Assembly: GCF_002288925.2 (NCBI RefSeq)
Contig: NW_022098037.1
Location: forward strand, 3,218,402 to 3,282,401
Source: Delphinapterus leucas
Taxonomy: Eukaryota; Chordata; Mammalia; Artiodactyla; Monodontidae
Reading direction: 5' to 3'
Length of the DNA stretch: 64,000 nucleotides
The translations under genes were made by a program, and so were the position numbers. The notes beneath the pieces are model-generated. The model was not told where the DNA came from. It was given only the letters and a program-made list of their open reading frames with translations, and did no database searches. Below are positions 55,352 through 64,000 of this stretch, one piece after another. How positions within the stretch are numbered: the first letter of the stretch is position 1; the number at the start of each line of letters is the position of its first letter.

Positions 55352-55547
55352 GGGCTTCCCTGGTGGCGCAGCGGTTGAGAGTCCGCCTGTCAATGCAGAG
55401 GACACGGGTTCGTGCCCCAGTCCAGGACAATCCCACATGCCATGGAGCAGCTGGGCCCGTGAGCCATGGCCGCTGGGCCTGCGTGTGCGGAGCCTGTGCT
55501 CCGCAACAGAACGGGAGAGGCCACGGCAGTGGGAGGCCCACATACTG

Positions 55548-55586
<39 letters not shown>
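55352..55586 (+). mobile_element. young-type cetacean CHR SINE, sense, with (AAAAG)n tail
   Basis: Head GGGCTTCCCTGGTGGCGCAG, B-box-like 'acacgggttcgtgcccc', body 'tgggcccgtgagccatggcc' and 'gcggagcctgtgctccgcaa', ending at about 55549. The tail is A16 followed by AAAAG units. Left flank AAAAAAAGAAAAGA repeats within the tail, so the target-site duplication is probably A/G-rich and cannot be delimited. The 80-120 codon frames on both strands are SINE-derived. Confidence 0.93.
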
Positions 55587-55599
55587 TAGATATATACAT

Positions 55600-56159
55600 A
55601 GATCATGAAACTCTACTGTTCATGTGGGCAAATTGGTCCTCAAGGAAGTAACAAAACTTACTCTGGGACACGAAATCCACTAAGTGTCAAAATGAGGGCC
55701 AAACCTTTTGGTTTTGTGTTCTCCCAGGTATGCCATGAAATTTCTTGTTATGCTGTTAGGTTGTTGTTGACTTTCCATAAACAGAGACATGCAGGGAGAG
55801 AGAGATGACTATACATGTGATCAGAAAATCCATATCCTTCAGACAGGGCTAAAGAGTAAAAGGTGAAGGAAACTCAGGAGAAATGAGAGGCCAAGAAATT
55901 CTGAATTTGTGAACTCTTGTGTTTTAGGTGAAAAGACTTTTAAAATGTTGCACTAATGACTGTTGGAGTCCAGCTAGTTCTAGATGTCTTTCTGTTAATC
56001 CAATACCTTATCTGCTGTTTTATTTACTTACTGAATATTGGACCTGTGCTTTTAAATGTAACCTTTTCAACTGGAATCATAGGTAAATTTCCAGGTTCAT
56101 TTGTGTTAGCTGACTGGCTATACATTGTTGAAAATCAATTAAAGTAAAAAAAAAAAAAA
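55600..56159 (+). other. candidate retrocopy 3' end (unidentified)
   Basis: AATTAAA at about 56136-56142 is followed 4 nt later by a run of 13 A (about 56147-56159), an arrangement seen at the end of processed retrocopies or truncated retroelements. I do not recognise the upstream sequence, and I find no convincing target-site duplication. The 63-codon hydrophobic frame at 55956-56147 runs into the A tract and is not convincing as a gene. Confidence 0.3.
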
Positions 56160-56605
56160 GTCACCTTTCTATCTTTTCCAGATCCCCTCATAAGATCTGT
56201 GTTGTAGAGTGTTGATGATTTTGCTGGTGATGTATGAGGTTGAGCCAAACTCAGTTTCTCCTGTTCAGATGTTGAGTCTAAGGAAGTGCTGACAAGCTCT
56301 TTGACATGTGGAGCCATTATTATTTTAGAAAGAAAGATGGCTTCCTGTGACAGACCTAATCCTCTCTACCTGCCCACCCCCACCACTACCACATACACAC
56401 AGAAGATCATCACCTTGCCTGAAGTCCTGAAACCAATTACTAAGAAATAATCTCTAAACCACTTGTGTCTTCATGCTGTGAAGCTTAAAGTACAAAGAGA
56501 GGAGACAAGATCTTTCTAACACAGGGAATTGATCCCGCCTCAAGGAAGCAGGATGTGAGTGGTACTGACATAGCATTGTGTTTTTCCTACCAGAGTCCTG
56601 ACTCC
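56160..56605. other. unassigned stretch
   Basis: Nothing recognised. Confidence 0.4.
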
Positions 56606-56609
56606 ATTA

Positions 56610-56760
56610 CACAGTAATTCCTCCACTATTAGTTTTCACCTACCTACTCTGTGCTCTGTGAGGGAAGGATCTGTCTCTGTCTTTTCACCTAGACATCTCC
56701 AAATCTTCTATAGAGCTTGGGCATAACAGATAATAAATATTATTGAATTGAATCAATCCA
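56610..56760 (+). mobile_element. L2-like 3' end, sense
   Basis: 'tgtgctctgtgagggaagga' and 'ctgtctctgtcttttcacct', then 'aatattattgaattgaat', resemble a diverged L2 terminus. Confidence 0.5.
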
Positions 56761-57850
56761 GCTATCACAGCTAAAAGGAAAGATTTGAGGGCTAAAGTAA
56801 GTGGGGGCATGGAGAGCATCAGGGTTAAGGAAGGGATATGTTAACATAAAAAGAATTGTTGAATACAAACTCAATAAAATAAAATATCTGCTCACTGAAA
56901 TTTAGGTCTTCATAATCAGATGACCTCACTTTATAACCTAACTAAAAAAATTTTAAAGCAAGATATATTTCCTTAGCATGCAAACAATATAAAGGGAGTC
57001 TAAACAACTTAAGCTATTGTTGTTATATTAATAGATGGCATTGATTTGGGTCAGTGTCATTTTAAGCTTCACAGGCGATAGAAAGAAGCATAAATTGGTT
57101 GTCATAGAAATTAGGACATGATTCAGATTCTTAAAGAAGCTTGATTGGAATTTGGAATTGACTTGCAATTCAATATATTTTTAGCTGATGTTGAAGCCAA
57201 ACTCAAAATGAAATCTATCAGTTAATTAAGTGTATAGAAGAGTTTTTAATTAGATTTCACCAAAAGAATTGCTGTGATGAAATAATGGTATCCTATTTAG
57301 CATATTTGCTCCAAATTTCTCCCCCTAGCCCCCAATTCTACTCCAGCTTTTCCTAACCCCTCAAACAAAAAGAAACAAAAACAAACAAAGAAACAAACAA
57401 AACAACCTTTATGAGTATATGGGAGAGCTGTAATTTCCTGCCTTACTTGTCATAGGTCACTAGAGGTCCTTTTCAGAAGGTATTGTTTTGAGACAGAGAA
57501 TGCTATAAAGTCCTTCAAATGTGTGAGTTTCACCCCAGCTATCAGTGTTAGAAGCCTCAAAATTCTAAGAAGTAGGTGACATGAATGTTGATTAACTTAG
57601 CATTTGTATTTCTAAACATATATAAATTACGAAGGTATATATTTCTATAAATATAGTGCTAAGGAGAAAAGGAAAGATCTTATATAAACCTTATATTACC
57701 TTTAGTAAAATGAAACTATAAAGGCAACACCTTTTATAAAGAGACTATCCTAACATTTTAAACATATTAATTGTGTAATTATAGTCACTGCTTTTTGTTT
57801 ATATTTACAATTTCTTCTTCACTAACTACTTTTCAGTATAACAAGGGCTA
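56761..57850. other. 1.1-kb unassigned stretch
   Basis: No gene or named repeat. It contains an A-rich (CAAA/GAAA)n run at about 57363-57405. Confidence 0.4.
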
Positions 57851-57854
57851 ATGT

Positions 57855-58020
57855 CTATTCAGCTCTTACTATGCTTTGGGTGCCATATTAAGTATTTATG
57901 TACACTGTGGCATTTAATTGTCCCCAAAACCCTCGGGATAGATACTATTATGATCTTCATTTTACCCATAAAGAAATTCAGCATAAAGAGATTAAGTGAC
58001 TGGCCAAATAAATGGCAAAC
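57855..58020 (-). mobile_element. MIR SINE, antisense, left part (interrupted by L1)
   Basis: 'cagctcttactatgctttgg', 'ttaattgtccccaaaaccct', 'gggatagatactattatgat', 'cttcattttacccataaaga' and 'gagattaagtgactggccaa' are antisense MIR. It resumes beyond the L1 at about 59952. Confidence 0.75.
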
Positions 58021-58021
58021 T
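58010..58021. repeat. L1 target-site duplication, left copy
   Basis: AAATGGCAAACT here pairs with AAATGACAAACT at 59952-59963 (11 of 12). The right-hand copy has been partly re-duplicated by the later SINE. Confidence 0.8.
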
Positions 58022-59723
58022 TTTTTTTTTTAAGGACATAAGATCTTTTTTTTTTTTACATCTTTATTGGAGTATAATTGCTTTATGATGTTCTGTTAGT
58101 TTCTGCTGTATAACAAAGTGAATCAGCTATAGGTATACATATATCCCCACATCCCCTCCCTCTTGAGCCTCTCTCCCACCCTCCCTATCCCACCCCTCTA
58201 GGTGGTCACAAAGCACCAAGCTGATTTCCCTGTGCTATGCAGCTGCTTCCAGCTAGCTGTTTTACATTTGGTAGAGTATATATGTCAATGCTACTCTCTC
58301 ACTTTGTCCCAGCTTCTCCTCCCCACCCCGGTGTCCTCAAGTCCATTCTCTACGTCTGTGTCTTTATTCTTGTCCTGCCACTAGGCCCATCAGAACCATT
58401 ATTTTTTTAGATTCCATATGTCTGTGTTAGCATTTGGTATTTGGTATTTTTTTCTGACTTACTTCACTCTGTATGACAGACTCTAGGTCCATCCACTTCG
58501 GTACAAAAAACTCAATTTCATTTCTTTTTATGGCTGAGTAATATTCCACTGTATATATGTGCCACATCTTCTTTATCCATTCACCTGTCCATGGACATTC
58601 AGGTTGCTTCCATGTCCTGGCTATTGTAAATAGTGCTGCAATGAACACCGTGGTACTTGACTCTTTTTGAATTATGGTTTTCTCAGGACATATACCCAGT
58701 AGTGGGATTGCTGGGTTGTATGGTAGTTCTATTTTTAGTTTCTTAAGGAACCTCCATACTGTTCTCCATAGTGGCTGTATCAATTTACATACCCACCAAC
58801 AGTGCAAGAGGCTTCCCTTTTCTCCACACCCTCTCCAGCATTTACTGCTTGCAGATTTTGTGATGATGGCCATTCTGACTGGTGTGAGGTGATGTCTCAT
58901 TGTGGTTTTGATTTGCATTTCTCTAATGATTAGTGATGTCGACCATCCTTTCATGTGTTTGCTGGTAATCTGTATATCTTCTTTGGAGAAATGTCTGTTT
59001 AGGTCTTCCGCCCATTTTTGGATTGGGTTGTTTGATTTTTGATATTGAGCTGAATGAGATGCTTGTATAGTTTGGAGATTAAGCCTTTGTCAGTTGCTTC
59101 TTTGGCAAATATTTTCTCCCATTCTGAGGATTGTCTTTTAGTTTTGTTTATGGTTTTCTTTGCTGTGCAAAAGCTTTTATGTTTCATTAGGTCCCATTTG
59201 TTTATTTTTGTTTTTCTTTCCATTTCTCTAGGAGGTGGGTCAAAAAGGATCTTGCTGTGATTTATGTCATAGAGTGTTCTGCGTATGCTTTCCTCTAAGA
59301 GTTTCATAGTGTCTGGCCTTATATTCAGGTCTTTAATCCATTTTAAGTTTATTTTTGTATATGGTGTTAGGAAGTGTTCTAATTTCATTCTTTTACATGT
59401 AGCTGTCCAGTTTTCCTAGCACCACTTATTGAAGAGGCTGTCTTTTCTCCATTGTATATTCTTGCCTCCTTTATCAAAGATAAGGTGACCATATGTGCGT
59501 GGGTTTATCTCTGGGCTTTCTATACTGTTCCATTTATCTATATTTCTGTTTTTGTGCCAGTACCATACTGTCTTGATTACTGTATCTTTGTAGTATAGTC
59601 TGAAGTCAGGGAGCCTGATTCCTCCAGCTCTGTTTTTCTTTCCCAAGATTGTTTTGGCTATTCAGGGTCTTTTGTGTTTCCATACATATTGTATAATTTT
59701 TTGTTCTAGTTATGTGAAAAATG
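58022..59723 (-). mobile_element. 5'-truncated L1, reverse strand, with interrupted tail
   Basis: T11, a 14-nt non-T spacer (58032-58045) and T12 form the tail. The reverse complement of the L1 3' UTR follows (from 58058), then ORF2 on the reverse strand to about 59723. ORF2 pieces are readable at 58427-58954 ('[20 protein letters not shown]', Cys-rich segment) and 58999-59646 ('WIKDLNIRPDTMKLLEESI'). At least two breaks separate the frames, so it is dead. It inserted into an antisense MIR. Confidence 0.95.
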
Positions 59724-59732
59724 TAAATGACA

Positions 59733-59942
59733 GGGCTTCCCTGGTGGCGCAGTGGTTGAGAGTCCGCTTGCCGATGCAGGGGACACAGGTTCATGCCCCG
59801 GTCCGGGAAGATCCCACATGCCGCAGAGCGGCTGGGCCCATGAGCCATGGCCGCTGAACCTGCGCATCTAGAGCCTGTGCTCCACAACGGGAGAGGCCAC
59901 AACAGTGAGAGGCCCGTGTACCGCAAAAAAAAAAAAATTAAA
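59733..59942 (+). mobile_element. young-type cetacean CHR SINE, sense, perfect target-site duplication
   Basis: Head GGGCTTCCCTGGTGGCGCAG, 'acacaggttcatgccccggt', body 'tgggcccatgagccatggcc' and 'gagcctgtgctccacaac', A13 tail with 'ttaaa'. The 17-bp duplication GAAAAATGTAAATGACA is exact at 59716-59732 and 59943-59959. It straddles the 5' junction of the L1, so the SINE is younger than the L1. Confidence 0.96.
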
Positions 59943-59951
59943 GAAAAATGT

Positions 59952-59985
59952 AAATGACAAACTCTTATCTCAAACTCCAAAGCAT
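59952..59985 (-). mobile_element. MIR SINE, antisense, right part
   Basis: 'aaatgacaaactcttatctc' with 'aaactcc' continues the MIR of 57855-58020 (consensus 'tggcagagc...gattc-aa-cc' pattern) after the L1 and SINE insertions. Confidence 0.55.
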
Positions 59986-60846
59986 TCACCACCTCCCTTA
60001 CTTTTAGGAAATGCTTATACATTTGTATCATCTGGTTACAGATAATATGCATAATAAAGACCCTTATATCTCTTTATAATGACCACTCATTTTGTGATTT
60101 TATGACTTTTCGAGTGGTTCTGACTAGATCCTGAGTCCCACTTCTGTCACCTTCCCCCATTTTCATCCTTGTCCCGAATTAACAGTTCTAAATGTCAGCT
60201 TTATCTACTAACTTTCTGATGGAAAAAACCTCCTTATCTAACATCCATTTTGCCTCCTTTTCCCATTTCCACTAGGAAAAATATTCCCAAAGGAAATATT
60301 CATAACATCTGTACACAAGAACAAGAAGAAAGAATTCTCCCAGTTGTCAACAAGTGTACTGTCACTATTAAAGAAGCTGGGATCTGTTAAGATAAAATTT
60401 GGGGAGCTGAGTTGTACCTTGAGTGAATGCACATGGACTTCACAAAAGGAAGCCTACATACAAACTTATGCTAGTTCCTACTTTGGATTAAGCAACATTT
60501 TGAAAAATTACATAAAATTGTTTTATATTGACAACCAGATGAAGTGAGAATGGTGTGTGGATCCAGATCACCCTTTTATTTTGATAGAGTTATCGCGTCT
60601 GCTACACAATGTCACCAATGTGCATGATGTTCCTTAGTCCCTGGTATGATGGTTTTTCCTCTGGGTTTATCTGTGAAGTGGGAGAAAAAAAAAATTAAAG
60701 CAACAGCAATGAAAGAATTCTTATTATGAGATGCATCAAAAAGAGTTAAAAAAAAAAGAAGTGTAATGAGAAGCATCCAGAAATGCAACCACTTCCCAAT
60801 GTTTCCTTTGATTGTGATGGATTTCAACTAGAGTTGAAAGACATGA
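59986..60846. other. unassigned stretch
   Basis: No gene or named repeat recognised; A-rich patches at 60686-60697 and 60749-60760. Confidence 0.4.
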
Positions 60847-61188
60847 ACAGTCTCTAGGTCCATACAGAGTGAAGTAAGTCAGGGAGAGAAAAACAAATAC
60901 CGAATATTAACACATGTATGTGGAATCTAGAAAAATGGTACAGATGAACCAGTTTGCAAGGCAGAAATAAAGACACAGACATAGAGAACAAACATATGGA
61001 CACCAAGGCGGGAAAGGGGAGAGGGATGAATTGGTAGATTGGGATTGACATATATACACTACAATGTATAAAATAGATAACTAATGAGAACCTGCTGTGT
61101 AGCACAGGGAACTCTACTTCACTTTATTGTACAGTAGAAACTAACACAACATTGCAAAACAACTACACTCCAATTAAAAAAAAAAAAA
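60847..61188 (+). mobile_element. 5'-truncated L1 3' end, sense, possibly with tiny 5' inversion
   Basis: 'catacagagtgaagtaagtc', 'cacatgtatgtggaatctag', 'catatggacaccaaggcggg' and 'acctgctgtgtagcacaggg' lead to 'ctacactccaattaaaa' and an A13 run ending at 61188. The first 17 bases (60847-60863) are the reverse complement of L1 sequence normally just upstream of the junction. The next L1 begins about 10 bp after the A tail. Confidence 0.9.
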
Positions 61189-61197
61189 GAAATGATG

Positions 61198-63106
61198 AGG
61201 ACCTTCAAGATGGTGGAAGAGTAAGACGTGGAGATCACCTTCCTCCCCACAAATACATCAAAAATACATTTACATGTGGAACAACTCCTACAGAACACCT
61301 ACTTAACACTGGCAGAAGACCTCAGACTTCCCAAAAGGCAAGAAACTCCCCACGTACCTGGGTAGGGCAAAAGGAAAAACAGAGACAAAAGAATAGGGAT
61401 GGGACCTGCACCTCTGGGAGGGAGCTGTAAAGGAGGAAAAGTTTCCACACACTAGGAAGACCCTTCACTGGTGGAGACAGGGGGTGGGCAGGGGGAAGCT
61501 TTGGAACCATGAAGGAGAGCACAGCAACAGGGGTGAACAGGGCAAAGCAGAGAGACTCCTGCAAAGAGGATCAGTGCTGACCAGCACTCACCAGCCTGAG
61601 AGGCTTGTCTGGTCACCTGTCAGGGAGGGTGGGGCTGGGAGCTGAGGCTCGGGCTTCGGAGGTCAGATCTGAGGGAGAGGACTGAGGTTGGCTGCATGAA
61701 AAGAGCCTGAAGGGAGCTAGTGCACCACAGCTAGCTGGGAGGGAGTCTGGGAAAAAGTCTGGAACTGCCTAAATATCAAGAGACAATTGTTTCAGGGTGC
61801 ACGAAGAGAGGAGATTCACAGTACCGTCTAAATGAGCTCCAAGACGGGCGTGAGCCAAGCTATCAGCTTGGACGCCAAGGACAGGCATGAAACGCTAAGG
61901 CTGCTGCAGCAGCCACAAAGAAGCCTGTGTGCAACCACAGGACACTATCCCCACCTAGCCCTCCCGGAAGCCTGTGCAGCCTGCCACTGCCAGGGCCCCG
62001 TGATTCAGTGGCAACTTCACCGGGAGAACACATGGCCTGCCTCAGGCTATTGAAACATCATGCCAGCCTCTGCCATCACAGGCTTGCCCCACATTCCATA
62101 CCCCTCCCTCCCCCTGGCCTGAGTAAGCTGCAGCCCCCTAATCAGCTGCTCCTTTAACCTCCTCCTGTCTGGGTGAAGAACAGGTGTCAGAGGGTGGCCT
62201 ACATGCAGAGGTGGAACCAAATCCAAACCTGAACCCCAGGAGCTCTGCAAACAAAGACAAAGGGAACTCTCTCCCAGCAGCCTCAGGAGCAGCAGATTAA
62301 ATCTCCACAATCAACTTGATGTACCATGCATCTGTGGAATACCTGAATAGACAATGGCTCATTCCAAAATTGAGGCAGTACACCTTGGGAGCAACTGTAG
62401 ACTTCAGGTTTGCTATATGTGACTGACTAGTTTCTGATTTTTAGGTTCATCTTAGTTTAGTTTCTAGTGCTTGTTATCATTGGTGAATTTATTTATTGAT
62501 TTTGTTGCTCTCTTCTTTTATTTGCTTTTTTATTACTTTTTAAATTTTTTTATTTAAATAATTTTTTAAATTGTTTATTTTATTTTTCTTTCTTTTTTTT
62601 TTTTTTTTTCCTTTTTTTTTTAGTTATGTTGCTGACAGGGTCTTGGTGCTCCAGCCCACTGTCAGACCTAAGACTGAGAGCCGAGTTCAGGACATTGAAC
62701 CACCAGAGATCCCCTGGCCCCACATAATATCAATCAGTGAGAGCTCTTCCAGAGGTCTCCGTCTCAGTGCTAAGACGCAGCTCCACCACGAAGCTCCTGT
62801 GCTGGACACCCAATGCCAAACAGCTACTGGAACAGGAGCACAACCTCACTCAGTATCAGAGAGGCTGCATAAAATCATACTAACTTCACAGACAACTCAA
62901 AATGCACCACAGGACGCGGTACTGCCCACCAGAAAGACAAGAACCAGTCTCATCCACCAGAACACAGGCACTACTGCCCTCCACAAGGAAGCCTATACAA
63001 CCCACTGAACAAACCTTACCCGCTGGGGGTAGACACCAGAAACAATGGGAACTACGAACATGCAGCTTGCGAAAAGGAAACCAAAAACACAGTTAAGTTA
63101 AGCAAA
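61198..63106 (+). promoter_or_regulatory. L1 5' UTR (internal promoter region)
   Basis: L1 elements carry their promoter in the 5' UTR. CAAGATGG at 61206-61213, within about 10 bp of the start, is a YY1-type core, as at the 5' end of other mammalian L1s, and supports this being the true 5' end. Later blocks include 'aaactccccacgtacctggg', 'gctcgggcttcggaggtcag' and 'tactggcccc'-like segments. A T-rich tract (62565-62622) precedes the final 480 bp before ORF1. Frames inside (e.g. 61832-62053, 62571-63008) are not genes. Promoter activity is inferred from the family only. Confidence 0.75.
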
Positions 63107-64000
63107 ATGAGAAGACAGAGAAATATGCAGCAGATGACAGAGCAAGGTAAAAACCCACCAGACCAAACAAATGAAGAAGAAATAGGCAGTCTACCTGAAA
63201 ATGAATTCAGAGAAATGATAGTAAAGACGATCCAAAATCTTGGAAATAGAATGGACAAAATACAAGAAACGTTTAACAAGGACCTAGAAGAACTAAAGAG
63301 CAAACAAACAATGATGAACAACACAATAAATGAAATTTAAAATTCTCTAGAAGGAATCAATAGCAGAATAACTGAGGCAGAAGAACAGATAAGTGACCTG
63401 GAAGATAAAATAGTGGAAATAACTACCACAGAGCAGAATAAAGAAAAGAGAATGAAAAGAATTGAGGACAGTCTCAGAGACATCTGGGACAACATTAAAC
63501 ACATCAACATTCGAATTATAGGGGTCCCAGAAGAAGAAGAGAAAAAGAAAGGGACTGAGAAAATATTTGAAGAGATTATAGTTGAAAACTTCCCTAATAT
63601 TGGGAAGGAAATAGTCAATCAAGTCCAGGAAGCACAGAGAGTCCCATACAGGATAAATCCAAGGACAAACATGCCAAGACACATATTAATCAAACTATCA
63701 CAAATTAAATACAAAGAAAAAATATTGAAAGCAGCAAGAGAAAAGCAACAAATAACATAAAAGGGAATCCACATAAGGTTAACAGCTGATCTTTCAGCAG
63801 AAACTCTGCAAGCCAGAAGGGAGTGGCAGGACATATTTAAAGTCATGAAAGGGAAAAACCTACAACAAAGATTACTCTACCCAGCAAGGATCTCATTCAG
63901 ATTTGAGGCAGAAATTAACACCTTTACAGACAAGCAAAAGCTAAGAGAATTCAGCACCACCAAACCAGCTTTACAACAAATGCTAAAGGAAGCTCTCTAG
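63107..64000 (+). pseudogene. L1 ORF1p, two in-frame stops
   Basis: The frame is 298 codons including the final TAG (63998-64000), the expected ORF1p length, so no net indel occurred. TAA at codon 78 (63338-63340) and TAA at codon 218 (63758-63760) interrupt it. Seen in order: N-terminal basic segment, coiled coil ('NKDLEELKSKQTMMNNTINE', 'EEQISDLEDKIVEI'), RRM start 'IRIIGVPEEEE', and C-terminal domain 'RTNMPRHILIKLSQIKYKEK', 'RLTADLSAETLQARREWQDI', 'FSTTKPALQQMLKEAL'. It cannot make full-length chaperone. Confidence 0.95.

Larger units (their letters stand above)
61198..64000 (+). mobile_element. LINE-1 with full 5' leader, sense, running off the window
   Basis: It starts with 'aggaccttcaagatggtgga', the recalled cetacean L1 5' terminus. 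About 1.9 kb of 5' UTR follows (61198-63106), then ORF1 (63107-64000), whose stop is the last three bases of the window. ORF2 would lie outside. The leader is CpG-depleted compared with the consensus I recall, which implies age. ORF1 has two internal stops but no net frameshift. Confidence 0.93.

Noticed and set aside
55232..55606. Overlapping 80-124 codon frames on both strands
   Set aside because: All come from the CHR SINE, whose GC-rich body lacks stops; the same peptide motifs recur at 8472-8795, 34523-34883 and 59606-60052.

Overview
The window reads as non-coding nuclear DNA from a cetacean, most likely a toothed whale. The main evidence is the SINE complement. Seven insertions are tRNA-derived SINEs of the cetartiodactyl/cetacean CHR type: long and short older CHR-1-like forms, and younger ~200-bp copies that begin GGCTTCCCTGGTGGCGCAG and end in short A-rich tails. 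The LINE-1 copies agree: the 5' leader at 61.2-63.1 kb and the 3' UTRs match my memory of cetacean L1. There is no BovB-type LINE, which ruminants carry in large numbers. I find no exon, RNA gene, CpG island or other host gene I can defend, so the window looks like intergenic or deep intronic sequence. Open reading frames longer than about 100 codons are either L1 ORF fragments or chance frames in repeats.

Layout. 1-9.6 kb: ancient L2, MIR and MaLR (MLT1) remnants, a (TG)n microsatellite and three reverse-strand SINEs. 9.6-20 kb: repeat-poor, with scattered MIR, L2, MER5-like and MLT1 fossils. 20-31 kb: short truncated L1 tails, an old L1ME/HAL1-like 3' end and many L2 pieces. 31-33.5 kb: unassigned. 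33.5-43.5 kb: MLT1 LTRs, old antisense L1 pieces, two SINEs, a MER20-like DNA transposon, and L2. 43.9-49.5 kb: a nearly complete sense-strand L1 with target-site duplications, broken ORF1 and ORF2, a 100-N assembly gap with duplicated flanks, and about 200 bp of apparently transduced 3' flank. 49.7-57.8 kb: Tigger/MER2-like, L2, MLT1, a 5'-truncated L1 and one SINE. 57.8-60 kb: a three-layer nest (MIR, then L1, then SINE). 60.8-64 kb: an L1 3' fragment directly followed by an L1 with a full 5' leader and an ORF1 that carries two stops; its ORF2 lies beyond the window.

Nothing here is an operon-like or defence system. The content of interest is retrotransposition history: a likely L1 3' transduction, clean target-site duplications that date young insertions, nested insertions that order events, a possible tiny 5' inversion, and an assembly join that should be collapsed. 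Family names for old repeats come from recalled consensus patterns, not a database search. Their boundaries are approximate (tens of bases), and weaker assignments are marked by confidence.
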